Source of the DNA: Nocardia sp. CY41
GTDB taxonomy: Bacteria; Actinomycetota; Actinomycetes; Mycobacteriales; Mycobacteriaceae
DNA: 64,000 bases
Assembly: GCF_009829325.1 (NCBI RefSeq)
Contig: NZ_VUOS01000026.1
Coordinates: 62,001-126,000 of the forward strand
Reading direction: 5' to 3'
The translations under genes and the position numbers were made by a program. This document shows positions 46,548 to 55,876 of the stretch, piece after piece. The stretch's first letter is position 1. Each line of letters opens with the position of its first letter. The notes beneath the pieces are model-generated. The model was not told where the DNA came from, searched no databases, and saw only the letters and a program-made list of their open reading frames with translations.

Positions 46548-47540
46548 GTGGCTGTCATGACCTATCGTGAAGCGCTGCGCGAAACCCTCCGCGAGGAGAT
46601 GCGGCGCGACGAGGATGTCTTCCTCATCGGGGAGGAGATCGGCGTCTTCGAAGGCTCCTACAAGATCACCGCCGGACTGCTCGCCGAATTCGGCGAGAAG
46701 CGGGTACGCGACACTCCCATCGCCGAAGAGGGCTTCGTCGGTGCCGCCATCGGCGCCGCCATGCTCGGCCTGCGTCCGGTCGTCGAGATCATGACGATCA
46801 ACTTCTCGCTGCTGGCGCTGGACCAGATTGTCAATCACGCCGCGAAGATCTACGGCATGTTCGGCGGGCAGACCAGCGTGCCGATGGTCATCCGCACCCC
46901 GGGCGGCGGCGGCCAACAGCTCGGCGCGACGCATTCGCAGAACGTGGAGCTGTACTACGCGTTCGTCCCGGGCTTGAAGGTGGTCGCGCCGAGCACCCCG
47001 GCCGACGCGCGGGCGCTGCTCAAGGCTGCCATCGAAGACGACGATCCGGTGCTCTTCCTGGAGAACCTGTCCCTGTACAACACCAAAGGCGAAGTTCCCG
47101 AGAGCCTTCCGGCTGCGCAGATCGGCAAGGCCGCGGTGACGCGAACCGGCTCCGATATCACCCTGATCGGCTACTCCCGCATGGCCACGGTGTGCTCCGA
47201 GGTCGCCGAGCGTCTCGCCGCCGACGGTTACTCGGCCGAGGTCGTCGACCTGCGCAGCCTTCGTCCGCTGGACCGGGCCACGCTGGTCGAATCCGTCCGC
47301 AAGACCGGCTGCGCGGTGATCGGCGAGGACGACTGGCTCACCTACGGCATCGGCGCAGAGGTGGCCGCCTCCATCTCCGACGGCGCCTTCGACTATCTGG
47401 ACGCCCCGGTGCGCAGGGTGGCCATGGCCGAGGTGCCGCTCCCCTATGCCAAGCCGCTCGAACGGCTCGCCTTGCCGTCGGCCGATTCGCTGTACAACGC
47501 CGCCGTGGAAACCCTCGCGGCCGTCGGCAAGCGACGCTGA
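46548..47540 (+). CDS. 2-oxoacid (pyruvate/acetoin) dehydrogenase E1 beta subunit
   Basis: 330 aa, standard length. Motifs: GEEIGVFEGSYKIT, DTPIAEEGFVGAAIGAAM (contacting thiamine diphosphate), the GATHSQNVELYYAFVPGLKVVAPSTP loop and the transketolase C-terminal domain with VVDLRSLRPLD. GTG start after AAGGAG, 10 nt downstream of the E1 alpha stop. Confidence 0.9.
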   Translation: MAVMTYREALRETLREEMRRDEDVFLIGEEIGVFEGSYKITAGLLAEFGEKRVRDTPIAEEGFVGAAIGAAMLGLRPVVEIMTINFSLLALDQIVNHAAKIYGMFGGQTSVPMVIRTPGGGGQQLGATHSQNVELYYAFVPGLKVVAPSTPADARALLKAAIEDDDPVLFLENLSLYNTKGEVPESLPAAQIGKAAVTRTGSDITLIGYSRMATVCSEVAERLAADGYSAEVVDLRSLRPLDRATLVESVRKTGCAVIGEDDWLTYGIGAEVAASISDGAFDYLDAPVRRVAMAEVPLPYAKPLERLALPSADSLYNAAVETLAAVGKRR

Positions 47541-47559
47541 GACACCAGAGGACACATAC

Positions 47560-48834
47560 ATGCCCGAAATCACCATGCCCCGCCTCTCCGACACCATGGA
47601 GGAAGGCGTCATCGTCTCCTGGCTCAAGCAGGTGGGCGATCCGGTCGAGCGAGGCGAAGTCCTCGCGGAGATCGAAACCGACAAGGCCCTCATGGAACTG
47701 GAGGCCTACGACGATGGCGTGCTCGAGCAGATCCTCGCCGCAGCGGGTGCCCGGGTGCCGATCGGCACGCCCATCGGGATCATCGGCGACGGCAGTGCAG
47801 CCGCCGTGAGCAGCTCGAGTGGTAGCGCACCCGCTCCGGCCGCCGCACCCGTCGCGCCGGCTGTCCGCGACAACGGCGCCGTGTCGGATACCCGATCGGT
47901 TCCGGTTGCCGCCGTCAGCGAATCCGTCGCCGGATCCCGCGGAACGGCGGATCGGAAGAAGACGTCGCCGCTGGCGCGCAAGGTCGCCGACGAACTCGGT
48001 GTCGACATCTCCAGTGTGGTGGGCACCGGTCCAGGTGGACGCGTCATCCGGCAAGACGTCGAAACCGCCCATCGTGCAGCCCAAATCGATACGCCGCCCC
48101 CATCCGCCCCCGCTCCCATGGCGGACATCTCGGTTTCGGCCCAAGGCGACTACGAGGAAATTCCGCTGACCGGCATCCAACGGGTGTCGGCCACGCGGCT
48201 CACCGAGAGCAAGCAGCAGGCTCCGCACATCTATCTGACCGCTGCCGTCGATGTGACCGAGCTGTTCGGATTCCGTGCCCAGGTGAACGCCACGCTGGCA
48301 CCGACCGGCACCAAGGTCAGCGTGAACGATTTGCTGATCAAAGCCGTCGCCGTGACGCTGCGGAGCAACCCTTCGGTCAATGTCTCGTTCGCGGGTGACA
48401 AAGTGTGGCGGCACCGAGGCATTCACCTCGGCATGGCAGTCGCGACCCCCGCAGGTCTCCTCGTCCCGGTGCTGCGCGACGCGGATCGGAAGAGCGTGTC
48501 CGAGATCGCCACCGAAAGCCGCGACAAAGCCGAACGTGCCCGCGAGCGCAAGCTGCGCGCCGACGAAATGAGCGGCGGCACCTTCACCATCTCCAACCTG
48601 GGAATGTTCGGTATCGAGCATTTCACCGCCGTGATCAACCCACCGGAGGCCGCCATCCTGGCCGTCGGCGCCGGCACCGACGAACTGCGCCTGCACGACG
48701 GCCAGGTGGTGACCCGGAAGATCCTGCGCGTCACCATGTCCGCCGACCACCGCGTCATCGACGGAGCCGTGGCCGCGCAATTCCTCCAGCAACTGAAAGA
48801 CCTGCTCGAACATCCCCTCCGCATCGTGACCTGA
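47560..48834 (+). CDS. dihydrolipoamide acyltransferase (E2)
   Basis: 424 aa. One lipoyl domain with the lipoylated lysine in ETDKALMELE (near residue 44), a Ser/Ala/Pro linker, a peripheral-subunit binding domain (TSPLARKVADELGVDISSV), and the catalytic domain with the active-site SADHRVIDGA (HxxxDG). A single lipoyl domain and the operon order fit acetoin-type or alternative pyruvate dehydrogenase complexes better than the main actinobacterial system, where E1 is AceE. ATG after AGAGGA. Confidence 0.9.
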   Translation: MPEITMPRLSDTMEEGVIVSWLKQVGDPVERGEVLAEIETDKALMELEAYDDGVLEQILAAAGARVPIGTPIGIIGDGSAAAVSSSSGSAPAPAAAPVAPAVRDNGAVSDTRSVPVAAVSESVAGSRGTADRKKTSPLARKVADELGVDISSVVGTGPGGRVIRQDVETAHRAAQIDTPPPSAPAPMADISVSAQGDYEEIPLTGIQRVSATRLTESKQQAPHIYLTAAVDVTELFGFRAQVNATLAPTGTKVSVNDLLIKAVAVTLRSNPSVNVSFAGDKVWRHRGIHLGMAVATPAGLLVPVLRDADRKSVSEIATESRDKAERARERKLRADEMSGGTFTISNLGMFGIEHFTAVINPPEAAILAVGAGTDELRLHDGQVVTRKILRVTMSADHRVIDGAVAAQFLQQLKDLLEHPLRIVT

Positions 48835-48873
48835 CATCGGCCGACCGTTCGGCAGCCGGGCCGGCGGCGGTGG

Positions 48874-49347
48874 TCAGGCCACCGCCTTCTTCACCAGATC
48901 GCCGATCATCGCCTCGTCGGCCGCGGTCAGCTTCGTCAGGGCGAAAGCCGTCGGCCACACGGTGCCGTCGTCGAGGTTGGCGATGTCGTTGAAACCGAAG
49001 GTGGCGTAGCGCGATTTGAACTTCGCCGCGCTCTGGAAGAAGCAGACGACCTTGCCGTCCTTGGCGTACGCGGGCATGCCGTACCAGAGTTTCGGGGACA
49101 GGTCCGGAGCGCTGGCTTTGACGACGGCGTGCAGCCGCTCGGCCATGACGCGGTCGGATTCCGACATCCCGGCGATCTTCGCGAGCACGTCGTTCTCCCC
49201 GTCCGCCTTAGCCGCCCGCGAGCCGCGGCGCGCGGCCGTCTTCAGCTCTGCGGCGTGCTCTTTCATCGCGGCTCGCTCCTCATCGGTGAATCCGACGGCG
49301 GCCTTGGTCTTGGTGCTGGTGCGGGCGGTGGTCTGCTGCGCGGTCAT
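48874..49347 (-). CDS. DUF1801 (YdhG-like) family protein
   Basis: 157 aa. Family features: RLHAVVKASAPDLSPKLWYGMPAYAKDGKVVCFFQSAAKFKSR and the late DGTVWPTAFALTKLTAADEA. The N-terminal 60 residues are Lys/Arg/Glu-rich and probably disordered. Function unknown in general; the fold is YdhG-like. It converges on the dehydrogenase operon and lies downstream of a VOC gene in the same direction. Confidence 0.8.
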   Translation of the reverse strand: MTAQQTTARTSTKTKAAVGFTDEERAAMKEHAAELKTAARRGSRAAKADGENDVLAKIAGMSESDRVMAERLHAVVKASAPDLSPKLWYGMPAYAKDGKVVCFFQSAAKFKSRYATFGFNDIANLDDGTVWPTAFALTKLTAADEAMIGDLVKKAVA

Positions 49348-49400
49348 GAGCTGGTTTCCTTCGTGGCGTGTACGGATGAGGGGGGTGGTCGGTTCGGCGC

Positions 49401-49757
49401 TCAGCGGTCCTGGATGAGCCCGAGGACGTTGCCGTCGGTATCGGTGACGGTGGCGACCAGGCGGCCGCCGCCGACGTCGTGCGCGGACTCGGTCACGGTG
49501 GCGCCCGCGGCGGTCACCTCCGCGAGCTTCGCCGCGATGTCCGGCACGTGCCAGTAGGCCACCGGCGAGGTCATCCCTTGCGGTCCGCCGGTCGGCACCA
49601 GCCCGATGTGCTGGCCTTCGGCGTCGAAGCCGACGTAGTAGGACGTGTCGGTCTGCGGCGCCACGCCGAGCAGGGCGGTGAACAGCGTCTTGGCCGCCGC
49701 CAAGTCCGACACGGGATGCAGCACGGTTTTGATTCCCTGCGTGGGAGAGCTGGGCAC
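49401..49757 (-). CDS. VOC family protein
   Basis: 118 aa from the GTG at 49757, chosen for the AAGGAG six bases before it. VOC features are IKTVLHPVSDLAAAKTLFTALLG, the middle AYWHVPDIAAKLAEVTAAGA and the final VATVTDTDGNVLGLIQD. This short form resembles glyoxalase-like proteins with unknown ligands. It precedes the DUF1801 gene by 53 nt and probably shares its transcript. Confidence 0.82.
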   Translation of the reverse strand: MPSSPTQGIKTVLHPVSDLAAAKTLFTALLGVAPQTDTSYYVGFDAEGQHIGLVPTGGPQGMTSPVAYWHVPDIAAKLAEVTAAGATVTESAHDVGGGRLVATVTDTDGNVLGLIQDR

Positions 49758-49972
49758 GATCACTCCTTCGAGTCGTCGGTCAGGTGGTCCCGGTGCTCGT
49801 CTGCCGAGGTGAACCGGTGTGCTCACAGCATCTCCTCCGGCACCACCGATCCACATCCGTGGCGACCACGGAACCGGCCACGGATCGACGCACGGATAGT
49901 CCACGGCAACATCCCCGGTGCAGAACCGACCGTGCAGTCTGAGCGCGACGGGAATACGGCAGAATCGGTGCC

Positions 49973-52771
49973 ATGGTGGCGACGGTGGAGATCTCGGCTC
50001 GGGAAGCCGAGGTGCTGACGCTGGTGGGGGACCATCTCAGCAACGCGGAGATCGGTGCGCGTCTGTTCATCTCCGTGCGCACCGTGGAAAGTCATGTCTC
50101 CTCGCTGCTGCGCAAGCTGGAGGTTCCGGACCGGAGGGCGCTGGCCCAGCGCGCGTCCGCTCCGGCTCGCCCCGATCGGTCGCGCCCGGCGCCGGTGCTG
50201 CCGACCCCGCTGACCACGTTCGTCGGCCGCGGCCGGGAGCGAGCCGAGCTCACCGCGATGCTCAGGGAACACCGGCAGGTGACCGCGGTCGGTCCCGGCG
50301 GGGTCGGCAAGACCCGGCTCGCGCTGACGGTCGCCGCGGAGCTGAGCGGCGAGTATCCCGACGGCGTGTGGTTCGTCGACCTGGTCCCCCTCACCAGTCC
50401 GGACACCTCCGCGGTCGCCGGAACGGTCGCCCTCGCCCTCGGACTCGGCGAGCAGCCCGGACGCGCCATGGACGAGTCGGTGCCCGCCGCGCTGGCCGAC
50501 CGGCACGCCTTGCTCGTGCTGGACAACTGCGAACATGTGCGCGACGGAGTGGCGCCGTTCCTCGAGCGGTTGCTCGCGACCTGTCCCGGCGTGACGGTGC
50601 TGGCGACCAGCCGGGCGCGGCTGATGGTGCCGTTCGAACGGGCGTACACGGTCCCGCCGATGTCGTTGGCCGGCGAGGGTGCGTCGGATGCGGTCGAGTT
50701 GTTCATGCAGCGCGCGGAGGCAGGCGGCTGGCCGCCGAATCATGCGCTGCGCGACCAGGTTGCCGCGTTCTGCGCGCGGCTGGACGGCGTCGCGCTGGCG
50801 ATCGAATTGGCCGCCGCCCGCTGGACCACACTCGGGCTGGACGGCCTCGAAGCCGGGCTGTCCGATCAACTCCGGATGCTGGCCGGGGGCTCGCGCACCG
50901 AGGAGCGGCACCGGTCGGTCCGAGCGGCCTTGGACTGGAGCCACGCGCTGCTGGAGCCCGACGATCGCGTGCTGCTGCGGCGGGTGTCGGTGTTCATGAC
51001 GTCGTTCACCATCGCGGCCGCCGCGGAGGTGGCCGCCTCCGGGAAAAGCGTCGTCGCCGACGGATTGGCCCGGCTCGCCGAGCAGAGCCTGCTGGTGGTG
51101 ACGGCGTCCCCGGCCGGTACCGAATACCGGGCGCTGGAAACCATTCGTCAGTACGGAGCCGAGCAGCTCACCGAAGCCGGTGAACTCGCCGATATCCGGT
51201 CTCGTCACCTGAGCTGGTGTCTGGCCGTGGCCGCCGATCTGACGGTGGTACGCGCGGAGTGGCGACCACGATTCGACGCGGTGGCCGACGATTTCCGCGC
51301 TGCGATGGCGTGGGCGGCCGACCAGCCGGAGCGGCGCGCGGAGGCGTCCCGCTTGGCCCAGCACATGGCGCAACTGTGCTTCACCCGCAATCTGATCGGC
51401 GAGTCCCAGATGCGCTACGAGCAGGCGGCCTCGCTCGCGGACGACCCGGCCACCGCCGCCGTGATGTTCCGGCACGCCGCGGCCGCGGCCGGATGCCAGA
51501 TGCGGGGGGACGACATGCATCGCCTCCACCGCGCGGCCGCGGAGGCAGCCCTCCGGTCCGGTGACTCCGCCGGCGCGGCCCGCGACCTGGCGACCGCCGC
51601 CGCCAACGCCTACCGGTTCGCTAGCAAGTTCGTCCGTCCCCTGCCACCGGAGGAGGCGATCGCACTCATCACCGAGGCACAGCAGCTCGCCGGTGACGAC
51701 CCGGCGGCTCGAGCCGCTGTGGCGCTGGCCGAGGCCGGGCGGGCGCTCACCGATGCGCTCACCGCCCAGCACGCGTCCGGCGACCGCGTGCCGGAGATCG
51801 TGGCGCGTGCCGAGCGTGCGGTCGAACTCGCGCACCGTACACGCGATCCGCTTGCCGAGTCCGCCGCACTGGACACCCTCGCGGGCGCCCACAGCCTGGC
51901 CGGTGACACCTTCACCGCCGCGGCCGTCGCACGACGGCGAATGGTGCTGCTGGAGTCCACCCCGCATACTCCGGTCGGCACCCCTGAGCTGATCGACGCG
52001 CTCGGCGAGGCCGCCGAAGCCGAACTCGGCGCCGGCGACCTGTGTAGCGCCCGCCGATGGGCACAACAGCTCGCGGATCATCCCTTGCTGGCCGAGGTCG
52101 GACATCGCGCGACGAGCTGGCTGCTGGTGACCGACGCGTTGGCGGGCAAAGTCGATGACGTTCGCGCCCAGAGTGTCCGCTTCCTCGAGGCGTGGCAACG
52201 GGTCGGCGATCCCGCCAAGTCGGGCCTCGGTCCGGCGGTGGCGGGTGTGACGATGATTCACGAGCTCCGTGGCGACCAGGAGGCTCGCGGCGAGTGGGAC
52301 GCGGTGGTTCGTGGGCTCGGTACGTCACCAGCGCACACGCACGGATACGGCGCGGTCTTCGACGCACTCGTTTTGCTCCACCGTGGGCAGGTGCACGAGG
52401 CACTCGAACGGATGGCGACCGAGCCGCACGAGGTGTGGCGATGGGTCACCTGGATCTGGCTGCACTGGTATGTGGCGCTGCGGGCCGAAGCCGGTGTGCT
52501 CGCCGGGGCCTCCGATGCCGTCGAGCGCTTGGCCGAGGCCCGGACCGTCGTCGCCGGTAACCCCGTCGCAGGCGCCATCGTGGAGCGAGCCGAAGCACTG
52601 CTCTCCGAGGACCAAAAACGGCTGCTCGCCACGGCGGATGCGTTCGAGGCAGCCGGTTGCCCCTACCAGGCGGCGCGGACCAGGGTGCTGGCCGGCGGCG
52701 ACCATGCCGACCGCGGCGCGGCCGCGCTCGCCGAACTCGGCTTCGTCCCGATGGCTCGCATCGCCTCATAG
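49973..52771 (+). CDS. LuxR-type HTH/NB-ARC ATPase regulator with TPR region
   Basis: 932 aa. Unlike most LAL regulators, the LuxR helix-turn-helix is N-terminal (residues 4-62: SAREAEVLTLVGDHLSNAEIGARLFISVRTVESHVSSLLRKL). An NB-ARC-type ATPase follows (Walker A GPGGVGKTRLAL near 111, Walker B HALLVLDNCEH near 180, GLPLA-like GVALAIELAAAR). The last 500 residues are helical TPR-like repeats. A signal-integrating transcription activator is inferred; targets unknown. Divergent from the VOC-DUF1801 pair by 215 nt. Confidence 0.85.
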   Translation: MVATVEISAREAEVLTLVGDHLSNAEIGARLFISVRTVESHVSSLLRKLEVPDRRALAQRASAPARPDRSRPAPVLPTPLTTFVGRGRERAELTAMLREHRQVTAVGPGGVGKTRLALTVAAELSGEYPDGVWFVDLVPLTSPDTSAVAGTVALALGLGEQPGRAMDESVPAALADRHALLVLDNCEHVRDGVAPFLERLLATCPGVTVLATSRARLMVPFERAYTVPPMSLAGEGASDAVELFMQRAEAGGWPPNHALRDQVAAFCARLDGVALAIELAAARWTTLGLDGLEAGLSDQLRMLAGGSRTEERHRSVRAALDWSHALLEPDDRVLLRRVSVFMTSFTIAAAAEVAASGKSVVADGLARLAEQSLLVVTASPAGTEYRALETIRQYGAEQLTEAGELADIRSRHLSWCLAVAADLTVVRAEWRPRFDAVADDFRAAMAWAADQPERRAEASRLAQHMAQLCFTRNLIGESQMRYEQAASLADDPATAAVMFRHAAAAAGCQMRGDDMHRLHRAAAEAALRSGDSAGAARDLATAAANAYRFASKFVRPLPPEEAIALITEAQQLAGDDPAARAAVALAEAGRALTDALTAQHASGDRVPEIVARAERAVELAHRTRDPLAESAALDTLAGAHSLAGDTFTAAAVARRRMVLLESTPHTPVGTPELIDALGEAAEAELGAGDLCSARRWAQQLADHPLLAEVGHRATSWLLVTDALAGKVDDVRAQSVRFLEAWQRVGDPAKSGLGPAVAGVTMIHELRGDQEARGEWDAVVRGLGTSPAHTHGYGAVFDALVLLHRGQVHEALERMATEPHEVWRWVTWIWLHWYVALRAEAGVLAGASDAVERLAEARTVVAGNPVAGAIVERAEALLSEDQKRLLATADAFEAAGCPYQAARTRVLAGGDHADRGAAALAELGFVPMARIAS

Positions 52772-52792
52772 GGCATCGACGCGGCGGCGCCG

Positions 52793-53041
52793 CTATTTCC
52801 GCTGCTGTGCCCGGCGACGGAACAATCGCCCGACCAGCCCACGGATATCGAACGCGCCCCGCGGTTGCGCGGCGCCGGATTCGACCGTCTCCGGAGTCAC
52901 CTGGGCCAATCGCGCGTGCAGTTGCTCGCGCACCTGGTCCGGTGTGTAGGCACGGCGGCGGCGCTCCGCGCGCACCACCACGACACCGGTGGCAACCACA
53001 CCGGCCACACCCGCCAATCCCACTGCCTTCCACCACCTCAT
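52793..53041 (-). CDS. small single-pass membrane protein
   Basis: 82 aa. One N-terminal membrane helix (AVGLAGVAGVVATGVVVV) followed by a basic Arg-rich stretch and a cytosolic tail (YTPDQVREQLHARLAQV) ending RRRAQQRK. Common in Nocardia and mycobacteria as an unassigned small protein; function unknown. It diverges from the NlpC/P60-like gene with 18 nt between starts, so their promoters overlap. Confidence 0.6.
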   Translation of the reverse strand: MRWWKAVGLAGVAGVVATGVVVVRAERRRRAYTPDQVREQLHARLAQVTPETVESGAAQPRGAFDIRGLVGRLFRRRAQQRK

Positions 53042-53059
53042 ACCGCATAGGCTACGACC

Positions 53060-53716
53060 ATGACGGGGACGGGCATCAGTCTCGACCGTGCGGTCGAGGT
53101 CACCAGAACGGGCGACATCTGGCTGTTTCGTGGACATTCCACGGCCGACCGGGTGATCCGCATGACGACCAACAGTCCGGTGAACCATGTCGGGATGTCC
53201 GTCGTGATCGATGATCTGCCCGCGCTGATCTGGCACGCGGAACTCGGACGATCCCTGCCCGACATGTGGTCGGGAACCGCCCACCGCGGCGCGCAGTTGC
53301 ACAACCTGCGCGACGCCGTGCTGGTGTGGGCCCACCGCTACGGTCAGCAGGCCTGGTTGCGCCAGCTGAACCCTCCTGCCGGGCGAGAGATGGAAGACAG
53401 CGTGCTGCGCGCCATCGCCCGGCTCGACGGCACCCCGTTCCCCTCCACCGCGGGCATGGCGGGGCGCTGGCTACGCGGCCGCGCGCGCCTCCCCCGCCGC
53501 ACGCGGGACCGATCGGCCGCGCGGGAACTGGAGAACGCGTACTGCGCCGAAATCGTCGCCGCCACCTATCAAGCCATGGGACTGCTGCCGCAGCACCGCA
53601 GCCCGGATTGGTACGACCCGGGCCGATTCTGGAGCGGAGACGGGCTGCGACTGTCCGGCGACTACGCATTGAGCGGCGAAATCGCCGTCCGGACGCCTGC
53701 TCCGACGGATTCCTGA
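53060..53716 (+). CDS. permuted NlpC/P60-like (YiiX/LRAT-type) protein
   Basis: 218 aa, no signal peptide. GDIWLFRG then NHVGMSVVIDD supplies a His, and YCAEIVAATYQAMG supplies a Cys, in the order His-then-Cys seen in circularly permuted papain-like enzymes. These hydrolyse or transfer acyl or peptide bonds; the substrate is unknown. The ATG lies 18 nt from the divergent small membrane-protein gene. Confidence 0.65.
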   Translation: MTGTGISLDRAVEVTRTGDIWLFRGHSTADRVIRMTTNSPVNHVGMSVVIDDLPALIWHAELGRSLPDMWSGTAHRGAQLHNLRDAVLVWAHRYGQQAWLRQLNPPAGREMEDSVLRAIARLDGTPFPSTAGMAGRWLRGRARLPRRTRDRSAARELENAYCAEIVAATYQAMGLLPQHRSPDWYDPGRFWSGDGLRLSGDYALSGEIAVRTPAPTDS

Positions 53717-53819
53717 TACCGGGATCGCCTGGCGACGAACGGCCCGGAGAACAGCTCCCAGGTCGTTCCACGAGTCCCGGTGGTCTCCGGCTAGAATCAC
53801 GCCGATTTTCACAATGTGG

Positions 53820-53876
53820 CAGCGATAGCGATATCCGTACAGTTGCGGACCATATGGTCCCATGATCCTATCGCTG
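53820..53876. repeat. nested palindromes upstream of the MFS remnant
   Basis: GGACCATATGGTCC (53847-53860) is a perfect 14-bp palindrome. It lies between CAGCGATAG (53820-53828) and CTATCGCTG (53868-53876), which are perfect inverted 9-mers. The two dyads are not concentric (centres about 5 nt apart). It is probably an operator or an RNA stem-loop in the leader of the broken MFS gene. Confidence 0.5.
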
Positions 53877-53978
53877 ACGTTGTAAAGTTCTTGACCCCCA
53901 ATACTTCCGGGTCTCGATGAATCCTCCGCATGATCCGCGATGCGGCGCAATTCTGCCCGCGAATTCCCGAGGAGGCCG

Positions 53979-54236
53979 ATGACCGCGTCACGGCAGGACG
54001 AGACTTCGGTCGAAATCGCTGCGCTTCGCCCATTGTTGTTCACCGTCTACGTACCCGCGGCGGCGTATGGGATCGGTATGGGAGCCGCAGCGCCGGTCAT
54101 GGCGCTCACCGCCCCCGACTTGGGTGCGTCGTCGGCCGTCGCGGGCCTGACCGTCGCACTGGTCGGCCCCGGCCAGGCGCAATGGGGCTCAGCGCATCGG
54201 CCGCGCAAACTCGGCCGATCAGCACCAGTGCACTAG
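53979..54236 (+). pseudogene. MFS transporter, N-terminal remnant
   Basis: Starts at an ATG after GAGGAGG. The first 65 codons give a normal MFS beginning (LFTVYVPAAAYGIGMGAAAPV, then ASSAVAGLTVALVG), the first helix and part of the second. After GPGQ the homology stops and the frame runs 20 codons through unrelated sequence into a TAG at 54234-54236, within the end of the convergent desaturase gene. The remaining 330 or so residues are missing, so this is a deletion scar. Confidence 0.7.
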
Positions 54237-55456
54237 AGGTTCGCTCCTCGGGAGGAAGGAAACCGGCGTGCGAGGCTCAGCGCGGTGCGCAGTCCGCGCC
54301 GAGGGAATGCGCCGACACCGAGCGCAGGGTGTGCGCCGAACTTGCGTTCGGAGGCGGTTTCTGGTGCGTCGTCGGAGGTCGCGGTCAGGAAGCTGTCCGG
54401 TAGGGCCAACTTGTGAATGGTGCGCAGGGTCAATAGGTACTGCCGGATCAGCGGTCCGGTAGTGTAGGGCAGGTCGTATTTGTCACACAACGCGCGTACG
54501 CGCCGGGCGATCTCGGCGTACCGGTTGCTGGGCAGGTCGGGAAACAGATGGTGTTCGATCTGATGGCACAGGTTTCCGCTCAGGAATGCCAGCACCGGCC
54601 CGGCTTGGAAATTCGCGGTCCCGAGCATCTGCCGCAGATACCACTCGGCCTTGGTCTCGTGCTGCACGGCGGCGGGGGTGAATTTCTCTGCGCCGTCGGG
54701 GAAATGACCGCAGAATATCACCACATACGCCCAGAGATTGCGCAGCGTATTGGCGGCGAGGTTCGCGGCGAGTGTACGACGCCAGTGCCGCCCGCTCAGC
54801 GCCGGAAAGAGCACATAGTCCTTGCCGATCTGCCGCGCGATCTTCCCGATCAGGGCTCTGGTCTGAGCGGCCTTCTCCGCCGGGGCGGCCGCGCGGTCGC
54901 GCTCGGAGTACAGATCGTGCAGAGCGATCCCCCACTCGAAAGTCGCCGCCAGAAACAGGTTCTGCAGCGGCTGCAACAGCAACCACGGTCCCCACCGCTG
55001 GTCGCGGGTCATCCGCATCACGCCGAACCCGATGTCGTCGTCCATGCCGAGAACATTGGTGTACACGTGATGGCGATAGTTGTGCGAATAGCGCCACTGG
55101 GACGACAGACCCGCCATGTCCCATTCCCAAGTGCTGGAATGAATTTCCGGGTCGTTCATCCAATCCCATTGGCCGTGACACACATTGTGGCCGATTTCCA
55201 TGTTCTCGATGCTCTTCGCCGCCGCCAACGCCGTCGTCCCCAGCAACCAGCCGCGTTTCGTTCGCGTGCAGGCGATCACCAGCCGGGCCGTGACATCTAG
55301 TATTCGTTGGAACGCGATCGTCCGACGGATATAGGCGGCATCCCGGGCGCCGCGCCGACCCAGGATGTCACGGCGAATCGCGTCGAGTTCCCGCCCCAAT
55401 GCTTCGACATCCGTATCGCTCAAGTGTGCGTAGACGGCCACCTGCGTGATTGCCAT
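54233..55456 (-). CDS. membrane fatty-acid desaturase (DesA3-like)
   Basis: 407 aa with the three histidine boxes of membrane desaturases: HNVCH, HNYRHH (after SQWRYS) and HQIEHH, plus several hydrophobic segments. The arrangement matches mycobacterial DesA3-type acyl-CoA delta-9 desaturases, which put the first double bond into stearoyl-CoA using a diiron centre and a flavin reductase partner. No ferredoxin reductase gene is adjacent, so electrons must come from elsewhere. GAGGAC precedes the ATG. Confidence 0.85.
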   Translation of the reverse strand: MAITQVAVYAHLSDTDVEALGRELDAIRRDILGRRGARDAAYIRRTIAFQRILDVTARLVIACTRTKRGWLLGTTALAAAKSIENMEIGHNVCHGQWDWMNDPEIHSSTWEWDMAGLSSQWRYSHNYRHHVYTNVLGMDDDIGFGVMRMTRDQRWGPWLLLQPLQNLFLAATFEWGIALHDLYSERDRAAAPAEKAAQTRALIGKIARQIGKDYVLFPALSGRHWRRTLAANLAANTLRNLWAYVVIFCGHFPDGAEKFTPAAVQHETKAEWYLRQMLGTANFQAGPVLAFLSGNLCHQIEHHLFPDLPSNRYAEIARRVRALCDKYDLPYTTGPLIRQYLLTLRTIHKLALPDSFLTATSDDAPETASERKFGAHPALGVGAFPRRGLRTALSLARRFPSSRGANL

Positions 55457-55528
55457 TCGTTATGTCCTCGAATCTCCTGAGTGCTTGCCGCGGACACAAG
55501 TCCTACCCGCAGGCGGTCGAGACCGGGG

Positions 55529-55702
55529 TCAGCGTTCGAAGACGTGTCTCAGCTTGCGCCCGGCTCGTTCGATGGGGCCGCCGGGACGCCTGCCGCCGAT
55601 ATCCGTTTGGCGGCGGCTGTCTTCGTCGGGTCTGGCGAGCAGCGTCTGCAACCTCGCCCATCCCGCCCGTGCCCGGCTCGCGATCTTGTGCTTGATCGTC
55701 AT
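55529..55702 (-). CDS. small CsbD-like protein
   Basis: 57 aa. The start TIKHKIASRARAGWARLQTLL and the end PIERAGRKLRHVFER follow the outline of actinobacterial CsbD proteins (short helical repeats of K/R, A, G), but the usual GK and EGK repeats are degenerate. CsbD proteins are stress-induced in several bacteria. It lies between the desaturase and the operator of the first TetR gene and could be under that regulator. Confidence 0.45.
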   Translation of the reverse strand: MTIKHKIASRARAGWARLQTLLARPDEDSRRQTDIGGRRPGGPIERAGRKLRHVFER

Positions 55703-55812
55703 CGGAATGTACCAATCTCCCGGTCGCGCAGTTCGCCCACGAACTCCTCGCATCTGCCTACCAGCGGATGCGCGAACCGGTTGCATCCAGCTTAAGGCTG
55801 GCTACACCGTCT

Positions 55813-55840
55813 GTCTACAGCGTAGACTTACAACGGTAAC
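55813..55840. promoter_or_regulatory. TetR operator candidate 1
   Basis: GTCTAC-AGC-GTAGAC (55813-55827) is a perfect dyad and runs into GTAGACTTACAACGGTAAC (55822-55840). This 19-mer matches the one before the second TetR gene at 16 of 19 positions. It lies 37 nt before the TetR gene start, in the divergent gap to the CsbD-like and desaturase genes. Confidence 0.6.
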
Positions 55841-55876
55841 AATGACAGCGTCCGACCGAGAGGAGACGCTGATCCG

